A stretch of DNA of 64,000 nt from Leptodactylus fallax (Eukaryota > Chordata > Amphibia > Anura > Leptodactylidae), in contig CAMRHE010000077.1 in the NCBI GenBank assembly GCA_947044405.1, positions 4,141,001-4,205,000 of the forward strand, read 5' to 3'. Below are positions 35,110 to 46,529 of the stretch, piece by piece. The notes under the pieces are model-generated. The model made no database searches, was not told the origin of the DNA, and saw nothing but the letters and a program-made list of their open reading frames with translations. The position numbers and the translations under genes were made by a program. Each line of letters starts with the position of its first letter. Within the stretch, counting starts at the first letter, position 1.

Positions 35110-35630
35110 ATCAGCCTGCGGCGCCTAGGGCCCATCAGTAGAATTCATTCTGAGGGCCCACTATACAACTATATACAAATATTACCTGCCTACCATTCGA
35201 AAATTCCTAAAACTGCACTGTCACAATCTTTTTTTTCAGTATCAGCATACTACCTAGCCCTTACCTTGGACTGTTTTTGCTCTGTGGCCCTCTGACTTGC
35301 TTTTGTAAGATGATTGGTAATGGGGGCCCCACAGTGGAGATGGAAGATACTGGTGGGCCTCCCTTTGTATTATGTCATCTTAGCCACCCAATTAATCTAT
35401 GTATAATAAACTGGCTAATTTGCTAAATATTCTACCCAGTTTATTATATGTGAGCATAAGCTGCATGAGATGCTGTCTGCTGCCTATCTATATGTAGTGC
35501 AGTGAGTGTACTGTGCCATGCACCACTCTTGCAAGAATTGGAGGTCTAGGAGTCAACTAAGCCCCCTGAGTCAGATGCCCACCGGTGGATTCCCCCACTC
35601 CCCTGTGGGCCAGTCCAAGCCTGTAGTGAA
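35110..35630. repeat. Decayed hAT-type repeat text
   Basis: GCGGCGCCTAGGGCCCATCA, GGGGGCCCCACAGTGGAG and CCCCTGTGGGCCAGTCCAAG; ends not found. It lies in intron 1. Confidence 0.35.
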
Positions 35631-36123
35631 ATAATATGTAGTATTAGCCAACTTGGTTCTGCATGATTATGGAGATGCTGGGGAATCTAATGTGAATGGA
35701 CTGCCTTAGGCCTCATGCACACAGCCTTAGAGTAGTAACCTATAGGCTTTTTGAGCCCTACTGTACTTCAATAATTTCAATGTCATATGGGGTCCGATTT
35801 CATATAAGTTAATTTCAACAACAACTCCCCAGACCCATTTTTCATCTGCCTCTCAATGAAGTGTATAGTACCTCTGGTTTTACTGACATACATAGGAAAT
35901 AAAATAATAAAAGAGATTTTAGTTTTTCACAATATATTTGATCACTTAGATTTTTCTGATGCTGTTGTATCACAGATTGCTTGTGGTCTTGTTTCTTGGT
36001 TAATACACAACACAAAAAACACCCTTACCCTGGAGCTAGAAATGCACATTCCCCTTCTTAGGCTTTATTTTTCTTAAGTTTGCAATATATACATAGGGCG
36101 TATATGCCAGAAAATGCTCCATG

Positions 36124-36298
36124 CAGGGGCATAGGTACAGTAGATGCAGTGGTAGCAGTTGCTACTGGACCCTGAGAGGGCCACAAAGGTACCTCTGACA
36201 CATAAAATATATCACTATTTTAAAGGGTACAACACGGTAGGTAGGGGCCCCATTACAGATTTTGCATTGGAGCTTAGTAGCTTCTAGTTATGGTTCTG
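36124..36298. mobile_element. 175-bp hAT MITE
   Basis: Begins CAGGGGCATAGGTACAG and ends CTAGTTATGGTTCTG. The flanks are GCTCCATG (36116-36123) and GCTCCGTG (36299-36306), a 7/8 8-bp target duplication. The interior has the usual TAGCAGTTGCTACTGG and GGGGCCCC text of this family. Confidence 0.75.
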
Positions 36299-36299
36299 G

Positions 36300-37800
36300 C
36301 TCCGTGTGCATATGCCAAATGTGTCCATATATTCCTATGGAGAGAGTCCTTTTGGCATCACTGGGCTGGCATACATCGGTTCACCTTTTGTTTTGCAGGA
36401 TAAAAAAAAAATTGCACTGCAAAAAAAAAGCATTCCATGTGGTTTATTTTTTTTCAATGAATGTCTATGGGTGACATAAGCAACCATGTGGCAGCGTAGA
36501 GCACACGTCAGGGGAACTTGTCAAATGTATAAGTTGGAAACGTTTCCCAATATTTATATGCAAAGTAGCTCCCCTCCAGAATGAAGGTAAACTATCTTTC
36601 AAGTGTCACTTATTGGGGGTAGCTGTCCTATAGGTCAATGTTCTACCCTATAACATGATTGATCATCCTTGCAAGGCCTGTTCAAGGGTCAAACATTGAC
36701 TTATATATGGTAGTTCCTCCCAATAGGGGGCGCTAGACAAGCATTATCCCCCCCCAGACAAATATTTATACCAAACAAGTGTCATATATGCAATGTATAT
36801 AGAGCTTTGAGGTTTGAAGCAATTACTGCAGATGAACAGAAGGGCAAGGCCTAGGAGAAGACAGCTTGTTGATTTGGAAAAAAGACTCAAGAAAAAAGCA
36901 GTCACTACTTATATGTGTAAATGGGAATCCATGAATTCTTATTCACAGACACAAAAATCTAGAATATGGTTAAAAAAAACCCTGGACGCGCCATGTGTAA
37001 GATGCAATTCAGTCAACAGTGCGAATATCTACCTTATTGACCACTATATGATACTACCCCCTACTTACAACCTGTTTTGGATATATTTTACAAAAATATG
37101 TGAAAAAAAGGTATCCAGACCACCAAAAACACTAAGGACCAATGTACATACTCATGAACCACATGACTTCAGTTTATGATGTGCTCAGAGCAATTCTAAG
37201 AAAAGAAAACACATTTTCTGACAATTTCTTCAGGTTCCATCCAGGAAGGAGAACAAGAATGAATAGAATAACTGCAGGCGGAATTTGCTGTCAGCGTGAT
37301 CCTCTGCAGAAGTAAATTGTTTTGTCTGCGTAATGGAGTATAATAGCTGTAATTTCACTTGAACCAAAGCCACTATTAGGACTGCAAAGCGTTTATCTAA
37401 GGCCCAGGGTATCCCACCAGCACACGGCTGGCAGATTGCTGGGTGCAATCGTTTAATCACTAGGCTGATAACCTAATCCCATAAAACCACTAAGGAGCCA
37501 AGGAAATAAAAGATTGGCCTCCACTGATTTGCCAGGCAGTCAAGTTGTGTTAAGTAAACTACAAAGTGTAATGAATAATATGGCGTGTTGTCGGATACCC
37601 GAGGTGTTTTCTGCTGCCAACCAGACACACTTGAAATGTTGTCCAGTGCCATTATTCCTTGGGTAACATATTTTTTATGTTGCTCACTAATGTAGTCTAA
37701 GCAAAGTTGTATATACAGTCTGTATCCAAACCCACATTATAAGCAGAAATGTCATGTCGATGACATGCCCCAGAAAGAAAAGATAACATGCCCACAGACT
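36300..37800. other. Intron 1, no gene
   Basis: It includes a 121-codon plus-strand frame (36814-37179), rich in Lys/Arg at its start, with no recognisable family and no splice context. Treated as chance. Confidence 0.5.
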
Positions 37801-39332
37801 GATAAGATTTGAACATCTTAAGGACTCAGGACCAAACCTATTTTGGCGTTAAGAACAACATGTTGTCTTGAATTAGGGCTGCTGCGTTCCATAGAGTCAT
37901 AACTTTTATTGTAGCTGTACATTGTTTCTTGTGGAATGTGTTGTATTTTTCAGTGGCATCATTTTGGGGTACATATAACTTAATATAACTTTTAATAGCC
38001 CTTTCGGGTGGACTGGAGAAAAACAGCAATTCCACCAGAGATATTCTTGCATATTAAGTTTTTGTGCTATTCACCATGTGGCATAAATAATGAGTTACCT
38101 TAATTTTATGGGTCAATATGATAACAGAGATACCAATTATGGATAGTTTTCTTTTATGATTTACTATTTTTGCACTATAATAGAACATTTTGTGAAAAAA
38201 AAATTGTGTTGCTGCATTTCAAGAACCCTCATTTTTTATTTTTCTACTGATGTAGCCAAATTTATTTATTTTTTTTGGGTGGGGGGTTGCTGGACTAGTT
38301 GTTTTTAAAAAAAAAAGCATTTTAAATTGTACATGTAATTCATAAATTTTTAGGTAGTGTTAGGCATTATATCTATCGAATAACAGAACTAGTCAATTGA
38401 ACCCTTACACTGAACCAATAAAGAAATTGACTGTTTTTTTACCCCCTTCCTGCTATAGTCATTTCCATTTTTTTTTTCCATTTAGAAAACGTATTAACCC
38501 CCTTTCTCTGTCTAACTACCAAGATGCCTCAGCCTCCCAGGAGTTGGATCCCATCTGTTGTTACACCAGTATTTTTAGGGCTCACAATCTACATTCCCTA
38601 TCAATATGTCTTTGGAGTGTGGCATTTGCCATTTGTGCATTTTGCCATTGTGAGCTGTAAAGGATGCAAACTGACTTTAGTTGGCATTCATTTCTTGATA
38701 CAAAATGATATACTTAGGCATTGCTTTTAATCTCAAAGAAATTTTTAGGATCCATTAAATTAGTTTTTTAACCAAACACAGGAGTGAATACAAAAAATCG
38801 AAGTGTCAGCCTTTTCTTCTCATTGGATTCACTCCTGGCTTTGACTGGAAAAACTGCCACAAAAACTGTAAGTGTGATTTTCAGCTAACTGAAAACTAGA
38901 AATGGATCCAACTTACAAAGCTTTTAAAGGGACTTTATGGGTTCTTTATATTGATGCCCTATTCTTAGGATAGACACCATAAATATCAGATCAATGGGGG
39001 TCTAACATAAGACACCAATCCTGAGTTTGGCTCAAAGTGGCACCAAAACAGGAAAATGTAAAGTGGGCATCATATTGTTTTTGAGATAGTTTTAGCCTTT
39101 AAAGTTGCAGCTGCTTAGGTGTAGAAGAGTTGTGTCTCGGTTCTATGATCTAGAGTATATTGAGGCCAAGAGGAGCATAGTTAGTATAGGTCCTAGCTGG
39201 CTCAGATCCTGTGCCTATTATATACAAGGAATTGTCACAATTCAGACAATGTGATATAAAGAAGGATGACTCCACAAAGATATCATCATGAACCCTATGC
39301 TGTGTTAAAGTGGTTGTTCAAGACCCCATGTA

Positions 39333-40963
39333 CAGTACAGACCAAAAGTTTGGACACACCTTCTCATTCCAAGAGTTTTCTGTATTTTTCATGACTATAA
39401 AAATTGTAGATTCACACTGAAGGCATCAATACTATGAATTAACACCTGTAGAATTATATACTTAACAAAAACGTGTGAAACAACTGAAAATATGTCTTAT
39501 ATTCTAGGTTCTTCAAAGTAGCCACCTTTTGCTTTGATTACTGCTTTGCACACTCTTGGCATTCTCTTGATGAGCTTCAAGAGGTAGTCACCTGAAATGG
39601 TCTTCCAACAGTGTTGAAGGAGTTCCCAGAGATGCTTAGCACTTGTTGGCCCTTTTGCCTTCATTCTGCGGTCCAGCTCACCCCAAACCATCTCGATTGG
39701 GTTCAGGTCTGGTGACTGTGGAGGCCAGGTCATCTGGCGTAGCACCCCATCACTCTCCTTCTTGGTGAAATAGCCCTTACACAGTCTGGAGGTGTGTTTG
39801 GGGTCATTGTCCTGTTGAAAAATAAATGATGGTCCAACTAAACGCAAACCGGATGGAATAGCTTGCCGCTGCAAGATGCTGTGGTAACCATGCTGGTTCA
39901 GTATTCCTTCAATTTTGAATAAATCCCCAACAGTGTCACCAGCAAAGCACCCCCACACCATCACACCTCCTCCTCCATGCTTCACGGTGGGAACCAGGCA
40001 TGTAGAGTCCATTCGTTCACCTTTTCTGCGTCGCACAAAGACACGGTGGTTGGAACCAAAGATCTCAAATTTGGACTCATCAGACCAAAGCACAGATTTC
40101 CACAGGTCTAATGTCCATTCCTTGTGTTCTTTGGCCCAAACAAGTCTCTTCTGCTTGTTGCCTGTCCTTAGCAGTGGTTTCCTAGCAGCTATTTTACCAT
40201 GAAGGCCTGCTGCACACAGTCTCCTCTTAACAGTTGTTGTAGAGATGTGTCTGCTGCTAGAACTCTGTGTGGCATTCACCTGGTCTCTAATCTGAGCTGC
40301 TGTTAACCTGCGATTTCTGAGGCTGGTGACTCGGATGAAATTATCCTCCGCAGCAGAGGTGACTCTTGGTCTTCCTTTCCTGGGGCGGTCCTCATGTGAG
40401 CCAGTTTCTTTGTAGCGCTTGATGGTTTTGGCCACTGCACTTGGGGACACTTTCAAAGTTTTACCAATTTTTCGGACTGACTGACCTTCATCTCTTAAAG
40501 TAATGATGGCCACTCGTTTTTCTTTACTTAGCTGCTTTTTTCTTGCCATAATACAAATTCTAACACTCCATTCAGTAGGACTATCAGCTGTGTATCCACC
40601 TGACTTCTGAACACCACAACTGATGGTCCCAACCCCATTTATAAGGCAAGAAATCCCACTTATTAAACCTGACAGGGCACATCTGTGAAGTGAAAACCAT
40701 TTCAGGTGACTACCTCTTGAAGCTCATCAAGAGAATGCCAAGAGTGTGCAAAGCAGTAATCAAAGCAAAAGGTGGCTACTTTGAAGAACCTAGAATATAA
40801 GACATATTTTCAGTTGTTTCACACTTTTTTGTTAAGTATATAATTCCACATGTGTTAATTCATAGTTTTGATGCCTTCAGTGTGAATCTACAATTTTTAT
40901 AGTCATGAAAATACAGAAAACTCTTGGAATGAGAAGGTGTGTCCAAACTTTTGGTCTGTACTG
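39333..40963 (-). mobile_element. Complete Tc1/mariner DD38E (Intruder-type) transposon
   Basis: The ends are CAGTACAGACCAAAAGTTTG and its inverse, with TA on both flanks (39331-39332 and 40964-40965). The terminal inverted repeats are unusually long, about 270 bp (39333-39604 and about 40692-40963), nearly identical apart from scattered changes. The left repeat reaches into the transposase C-terminal coding sequence. The spacing of the catalytic residues (38) places it in the DD38E lineage, named Intruder in the literature. It lies in FTCDNL1 intron 1 and is itself inserted in an older MITE. Confidence 0.92.
39497..40549 (-). CDS. DD38E (Intruder-type) transposase, intact
   Basis: Intact 350-codon frame starting MARKKQLSKEKRVAIITLRD. 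The N-terminal helix-turn-helix pair is visible (SVRKIGKTLKVSPSAVAKTI, then LTAAQIRDQVNA..STTTVKRRL), with the basic linker RPRKGRPR between. Catalytic residues are WSDESKFEIFG (D), [11 protein letters not shown] (D) and [11 protein letters not shown] (E). I count 38 residues between the second D and the E, not the 34 of ordinary Tc1. The HGGGGVMVWGCF glycine-rich box is present. The last ~36 residues (from about GDYLLKLIKRM) are encoded inside the terminal inverted repeat. No stop or frameshift. Near-identical elements are, from memory, widespread in fishes, so horizontal spread of the family is likely. Confidence 0.92.
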   Translation of the reverse strand: MARKKQLSKEKRVAIITLRDEGQSVRKIGKTLKVSPSAVAKTIKRYKETGSHEDRPRKGRPRVTSAAEDNFIRVTSLRNRRLTAAQIRDQVNATQSSSSRHISTTTVKRRLCAAGLHGKIAARKPLLRTGNKQKRLVWAKEHKEWTLDLWKSVLWSDESKFEIFGSNHRVFVRRRKGERMDSTCLVPTVKHGGGGVMVWGCFAGDTVGDLFKIEGILNQHGYHSILQRQAIPSGLRLVGPSFIFQQDNDPKHTSRLCKGYFTKKESDGVLRQMTWPPQSPDLNPIEMVWGELDRRMKAKGPTSAKHLWELLQHCWKTISGDYLLKLIKRMPRVCKAVIKAKGGYFEEPRI

Positions 40964-41129
40964 TATATTGGACACTGATGACCTATCCACTGGAAAGGTT
41001 ATTAATATCTCATTAGTGGGGACCAAGACATGGACCCTGCATCGCTCTGCTGATCTGGCTAGCAGAAGCTGTATACAGGGTATGCATCCAGAAATGAATG
41101 AATATAGAGCTGTAGTTCCCTGACGCCAC

Positions 41130-41700
41130 TGCTAGAATGTACGTTTCAGGAATCTCAGTTTAGTTGCTGTTGCTTTAAGTTTACCGTGCAAACCTGTGAA
41201 GTTTCTTCAGTGCTATCCTATGCTGATCCCATTAGCAGCTATGGAGGGATATTTAAACCCTGTTCCTGCTCATCCAGCTGCCTGCTATTTGCTTGTATTT
41301 AGTGAGGTTTCCATACCCTGATCATTTGTGCTGGACTGCTCTATATTGACCTTAGGCTTGTTACTGGAAACTCGCTTGTCTTCTAATTTTGGCTCTGACG
41401 TTACCTCTCAGACTGATTTTTGGTTTGGACCTGTTTATTCTCTTGATTTAGCTTCCTGGTTTTGCCTGCCTAGTAAGTTTATTACTATTATTATACTATA
41501 CTATTATTATTATTCTGGGTTGTCTTCAGATTGTGGAGTGTTTATTTCTTATACCAGTTATGGTGATAACTTGAGCTCCAAATTCAACACGTCCATCTGG
41601 CTGTGTGGCAGGCGCTGGTGAAGGCATTTGAGTGCCTGGGATCTATCTCTCAGTGGGGTGCACGTTTTAAACAGCTTGTTCTACTACTTTCTGTTGTCAG
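41130..41700 (+). repeat. Possible solo LTR (Ty3/gypsy-like)
   Basis: The stretch AGGGATATTTAAACCCTGTT (TATA-like, about 41248) is followed by a T-rich region with TTGACCTTAGGCTTG, GACTGATTTTTGGTTTGGAC and TGGCAGGCGCTGGTGAAGGC. The sequence style matches amphibian Ty3/gypsy LTRs. No primer-binding site, gag or pol was found, and the ends and target duplication were not resolved. Confidence 0.35.
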
Positions 41701-41904
41701 CTAGTTACTGCAATGTCTGATATTTTCTCCAGAGACACTATCATTCAGTTATATACCCTGTATACAGCTTCTAACAGTCAGATCAGTTGATTGATGCTGG
41801 ACCCCGACCAATTAGACACTGATGGCCTATCCTGTCATCAGTATCCAGTACACATGGGACTCTTGGACAACCCCTTCAATAAATATATCTCAAAAAACTT
41901 ATAG

Positions 41905-42175
41905 TGAGGCTAGGTTCACACTTGTGCTAAGCTCTCAAAAGTTCGGAGGACTTTTCTCTTCAAAGGATTCAGTATTAAAACAGCGGTTACCTGTGGACAT
42001 CATAGACTATACCGGGGTCCATCTGGTGTCCAGCGGTGTTTCTGCCGTTTTTATACTTAAACTGGCAGAGAGAAAAGTCCTCCGTGCAGGACTTTTCTCT
42101 CCGCCAATTTTCAGCAGTTTCTTCGGCAGACTCTTCAATGGGGACTCGGCCGCAGATGTGAACTTAGCCTCAAAA
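41905..42175. repeat. Dispersed repeat, family C
   Basis: GGCTAGGTTCACACTTGTGC to GCCGCAGATGTGAACTTAGC, with AAAGTCCTCCGTGCAGGACT as an internal hairpin. Confidence 0.6.
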
Positions 42176-43547
42176 GGTTTGTGGTATATGAGAGAGAGCT
42201 GAAGCAGATACGTACATCTGTTTCCAGATCTAAACCCAGCACTCACCGTGCTTTTCCCATTTACAGAATTAAAATGCCTGGATGTAAAAGATTTTGGTTG
42301 TGTAAGGATAAACAAAGCTCTTCATGCTACAACTTTTATTTATAGCGATATCACTTCATTCACTAGATACTCTTGCATTTGGGAAAAAAAAGATATCCAG
42401 ACTTGGGTATTTTAACACCCAAATGCCACACTAGCCATATTAGCATCTAAGTTTCTTTGTAGTCCTCAGCTCAGCGAAAAAGCAGTCTGTTACCAATGAG
42501 CAGGAATTTGCACCATTAAAAAAAAATTGTTAAAATCTAAAAATTAAGAGCCTGAGGCGTTTTGCAGCAAATATTCTTTATGATGTTTCTTTATGTTCTA
42601 AATGAGAGGATCTAATTTGTGAGTGATGAGGCAATGATTCTGTCAATCTGGCTCCCATAAAAACTTATGGGCAATACAAAAGTTCAACACAATAGCAATG
42701 AGAAATCGCTTTGTGAGGAAGGAAGTCATTATTCCGGGTTCACACTGGAGGAAAAGAGGAAATAAATATCATTTTTTTTTTTATATAGTGACTCTGGACC
42801 AGTACATCATAGAAATAAAAACAGCTCGCAAACTCCTTTGACAGAGGTCATTGCACAAAACTCTTAATCATATGTGAACTGGAAATGTGACATAAAACCT
42901 TAAACCTCTGTAGGGTCCCATGTTTTCCCTGCAGGTTTCCTCAGAAGTATAACATTTCCTAATATCTTATGGGACAGATTTATCTTTGTTCACATTGTTC
43001 ACTGTGTGGTAGAAATGACACATTACATTTATTCAGCGGCTCAGTACAGCAATAGCAAATTTCTACAAATGTTTTTTACGTTTTAATACTTTTAAAAATT
43101 GGAAATTTTTTCTTTGTTTCATCATATTCTGTCATCCATAACTTTTTTATTTTTGTCTACAGACCTGTGTAAGGGAATTTTTTGTGAGGCAAGCTGTGGT
43201 TTTAATTGATACAATTTGGGGAAGTGTGTGACTTTTTGATCAATTTGTACTCAATTACAAAACAGTGATTTGTGCATTTGGGTATTTTGATTTTTTTTAA
43301 GCCATACATGATAAGCACGACACCAGGCTGCATGAATGAGTATTTTGGTCTACTTGTCAATGCAGACACAGGGTACTGTTAGATTTGCTTTATTATACAG
43401 TGAGGGGGCGAGGGGCCCTCACTGTGGGCCCCCTGGCATAGTGGAAAACTCTCAGCTGCTATCACTGTGACTCCTGTAGCTACTCCACTGCATGCAGTAC
43501 ATGTAACTGGTTTATGGCTGGATACAGTTTTTTTTATTGTACTTAAA

Positions 43548-43633
43548 GGAGTTTTCCAGGATTTATATATATATATATGATACTGATGACCTTTCCTATC
43601 ATCCCAGTATATAATTCCTGGAAAATCCCTTCA
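43548..43633. repeat. Short TTAA-type MITE with (TA)n core
   Basis: TTAA at 43544-43547, AGGAGTTTTCCAGGATT at the left, ATTCCTGGAAAATCCCTTC inverted at the right, and a TATATATATATATA run between them. Same general family as the copy at 21380-21679. Confidence 0.6.
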
Positions 43634-44487
43634 AAGTTTTGGATACTATGATTTTCAGAATCACAGAAAAAGGTGTATGTCAATTTATACATTTTTTTTA
43701 ATAAATGTATGGCATACATATGCATATTATTGCATTCTTGTAAGAAAAGTTATAATTCAGTTCAAATTTGTGCAAATACTATATATATTTAGCATATGGC
43801 TCCCTTCAGGACAGCCTGCAGAGTTGTATAAAAAGCAGATGAAGATGAATCGAGCATAGGTAATAATAGGTTGCCTGCTAGTACATATAGGACCTAATGC
43901 CTATTATGGTTATGTTTTATCCAGGGCAGCTATCATTATGCAATTCTTTATAATAGACGTGGCTGCCTGCCAAGAAGGAGAAATAGTTCTCTTCTCAGAA
44001 GAAGACAAGTTACATTGGAAGGACATAATCTCTATGCACAGCACATCTAACATGTGACTTGATGACAATTTCTTTTTAACAAACCTTCCCATGGCCTGCA
44101 AAGCGCTTTAGCTGCAAAGAATATTTGCTGGACTTCTCCATATCTGATTAGATGAGTCACATCAGGACAGTACAAAGCTTAGGCTTCATGCACACATCTG
44201 AGTGTGCCATCTGAGGGGGCATTTGATGGTCTATTTGGTTCTGATGAAAATAGAGCAGGTCTTATTCTTCTTTGTGACATTAGAACAGAATGGATCACAG
44301 AATGCACGCGGGTGACACTCTGATGTCTCTCCAAGTGTCATTCGAGTGCATTCTGCTGCAAAATCAGCACCATCTTGAATGCACACTCGGTCATGCATGG
44401 GCTCTAACAGTAACATAAAGGAAACCAGATAAACCCCTATCTTTTAACTTCCTCTAGAAATATGGTACATGAGACTTCCATACTTAC

Positions 44488-44599
44488 CACAGCTATCAGA
44501 TAAAGCAGCTCTTGCAATTCTCTCAATATTATCTTTATTCCTGGCCTCGGAAACATTTAACAGGCAGGCTACTAAACGCTTTCCAAGCTTGCTAGTCAT
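44488..44599 (-). CDS. FTCDNL1: FTCDNL1 coding exon 1 (start codon exon)
   Basis: Codes for residues 1-37 plus the first base of codon 38, starting MTSKLGKRLVACLLNVSEA. The NVSEA stretch corresponds to the NFSEG loop near the N-terminus of FTCD. The donor is TGTG|GTAAGTA, a near-consensus 5' splice site. The frame stays open upstream of this ATG, but a pyrimidine-rich tract ending in CAG lies six bases before it (intron end at 44606, exon start 44605). The upstream codons are therefore most likely intron, and the exon carries only six bases of 5' UTR. That choice of start also matches the short N-terminus of the family. A non-coding leader exon must lie upstream. Confidence 0.85.
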
Positions 44600-44769
44600 T
44601 GTGCTCTGGAGAAATAAGAATGACAGAGACAGCCACATAAAAGTAGGCAATGCAGAGGCTTCAAAACTCAAACCAGACCCCTCCAACAAACACGCACACA
44701 ATAGAAATTCAGACCTCAGGTCAGACTGCACAAACTAATTCAGACCACAAAATAAATTCAGATCCCAAC

Positions 44770-45070
44770 CTTAAGGCTAAGGCCCTGGTAGCAGGCCATG
44801 CATCGTGGTTTTTCCTGCAGCGCTTTTCACAGAAAGTTTCTGCTTCCATTATACCTATAGGGAAACTGCCGGCGTTTCTGTAGGTATAATTGACATGCTG
44901 TGATTTCCAAATCCGCAACGGGTTTGGAAATCACAGCGTGTCCGCTGCGCGTATTTTTCCAGAGGAAACCTCTGCAGACTTCCTGTGAAAAGCGCTGTGG
45001 AATAAAACGCGATGCGTTGCTGCCGCGGTTTTTCCTGCTGCACTTTTTTGCTGCGACCCACTAAAGCCTA
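44770..45070. repeat. Dispersed repeat, family B
   Basis: TTTCACAGAAAGTTTCTGCT, TATACCTATAGGGAAACTGC, GTAGGTATAATTGACATGCT and, inverted, CAGACTTCCTGTGAAAAGCG. It lies about 170 bases upstream of FTCDNL1 coding exon 1. Confidence 0.65.
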
Positions 45071-45334
45071 AAGGGCTTTTCGAGGTTCAGAATACTGATG
45101 GCCTTCCTTGTAGAAAACCTCTTAGGCTGGGGATACACAGGGTTTACTTGCAGCAGGAAATTGTCAGATGCTAACCCGCTGTGATGTTTATCACCGGTGT
45201 AGTGAGATTTAAAGTGACAGTCCATATTTTTCATTGTTCCACTCGTTTTTACATTGGTGGTTCAGTGGCATGCTATAATGGTTAAACTTAGTAGCTTATC
45301 TTAGTGTTTTTCAGCAGATATATTGCCCTGCACT

Positions 45335-45530
45335 AACCCTACGTTCACACCTGCGCCTTGTCTAGCCTGGGCATTCCGTTCCCAATTCTGCTGGAAACCC
45401 GGCGGACCTCATTATTGTCTATGGAGTCCACCGGTTTCTGAAGGTAACTACTTTTTTAAGCAGATTAGGTTTGTGTTTAACGGACCCCCTGAACGGAAAC
45501 CCGAACGCAGGTGTGAACCTAGCAAGACCC
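45335..45530. repeat. Dispersed repeat, family C
   Basis: CTACGTTCACACCTGCGCCT pairs with GAACGCAGGTGTGAACCTAG; TTGTCTATGGAGTCCACCGG is the usual middle text. Confidence 0.65.
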
Positions 45531-45699
45531 ACATGACCAGTTTTTATGCTTTCGCTGGAGGTCACCGTTTTATTCACTGAACCTGAACTCAGGCTTTCAT
45601 TATACTGAGAATGGAGCACATGGGGTAGTGTTTGGCACTATATCTACCAAATAACAGAACTAGTAACACCACCACCCCCAATGTAGAAACAAGGGATGG

Positions 45700-46520
45700 G
45701 GGGTGGCAATAAAGAAATGGATTGCTTCTTTAGTTCCTTCCTCCTCCAGTTATTTTATGTTTTTTTTTTTGTTTTTTTTTAAACCCCCACCTTCCAAAAG
45801 CAACTTTTTATTTTTCTGTTCACGGGGCTGTATAAGGGCTTATTTCTTGCAGGACAAATTGTACTCTATAATGTTACCATCTAATATTCTGTACAATTTA
45901 CTGGGGGAAAAAAATTCAGAATAGGCAGAAAATTGAAAATAAATGAATTTGAGCCATTTTTAATGTTTTTTCTGCATTCACTATGCATCCAAAATGACAT
46001 AGTACCTGTATATTGCAAGTCTTGTTATTGCAAGTTTTGTTGTTTTACCACCTTAAAAAATCCAAAACTTTGAAAAATAAAAACACTTCGAGTCTCCGTA
46101 TTCTGACAACTACAACTTTTTTTTTATAGCTGGGTATGGTGTTGTGTAAGGCGTCTTTTTTTTTTTGCAGGAAAGTTTTTATAAGTAGTTTTTGTTTATA
46201 CTATTTTGGGGATTGTCTGACATTTTGAACTCTTTTTGTTCAATCCCTTCAGGGAGCTGAAAACATTGTTTGTCCATTTAGATTTTTTTCCCCGCTATGG
46301 CTTTGATGGTATGGGAAAAATATTTTTATATGTTTATAGTGCAGGCATTTTTGTATGCAAGAATACCTAATGTATTACTGCTTGTTTTTTATTTATTGTG
46401 GCAGCCTGCAATAGAAGTGTAGTAATCTCGGGTAGTAATCTCGCTCCAGGGAAATGCAATCCAGAAGAACATGGTGGTGTCTGTGATCATATGCCTCGAT
46501 CACAGAGGGTTAAACAAACC
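45700..46520. repeat. Dispersed repeat, family F
   Basis: Two consecutive partial copies: ACGGGGCTGTATAAGGGCTT (about 45821) and GAGTCTCCGTATTCTGACAA with GTGTTGTGTAAGGCGTC (about 46090-46160). GATCACAGAGGGTTAAAC marks the end. Confidence 0.5.
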
Positions 46521-46529
46521 TCATCCACT

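Larger units (their letters stand above)
39309..41123. repeat. Fold-back MITE split by the DD38E transposon
   Basis: AAGTGGTTGTTCAAGACCCC (left of the transposon, after TTAA at 39305-39308) and TTGGACACTGATGACCTATC (right of it) are consecutive parts of a common TTAA-flanked frog MITE, one with TGATGACCTATCC inside. Removing 39333-40963 and one TA restores it. The right end near 41123 is unclear. Confidence 0.6.

Noticed and set aside
36814..37179. 121-codon basic frame as a novel gene
   Set aside because: No recognisable motif, no promoter or splice context; expected by chance in AT-rich intronic DNA.
41130..41700. An endogenous retrovirus or full LTR retrotransposon
   Set aside because: Only LTR-like text was seen; no gag, pol, env or primer-binding site in the window.
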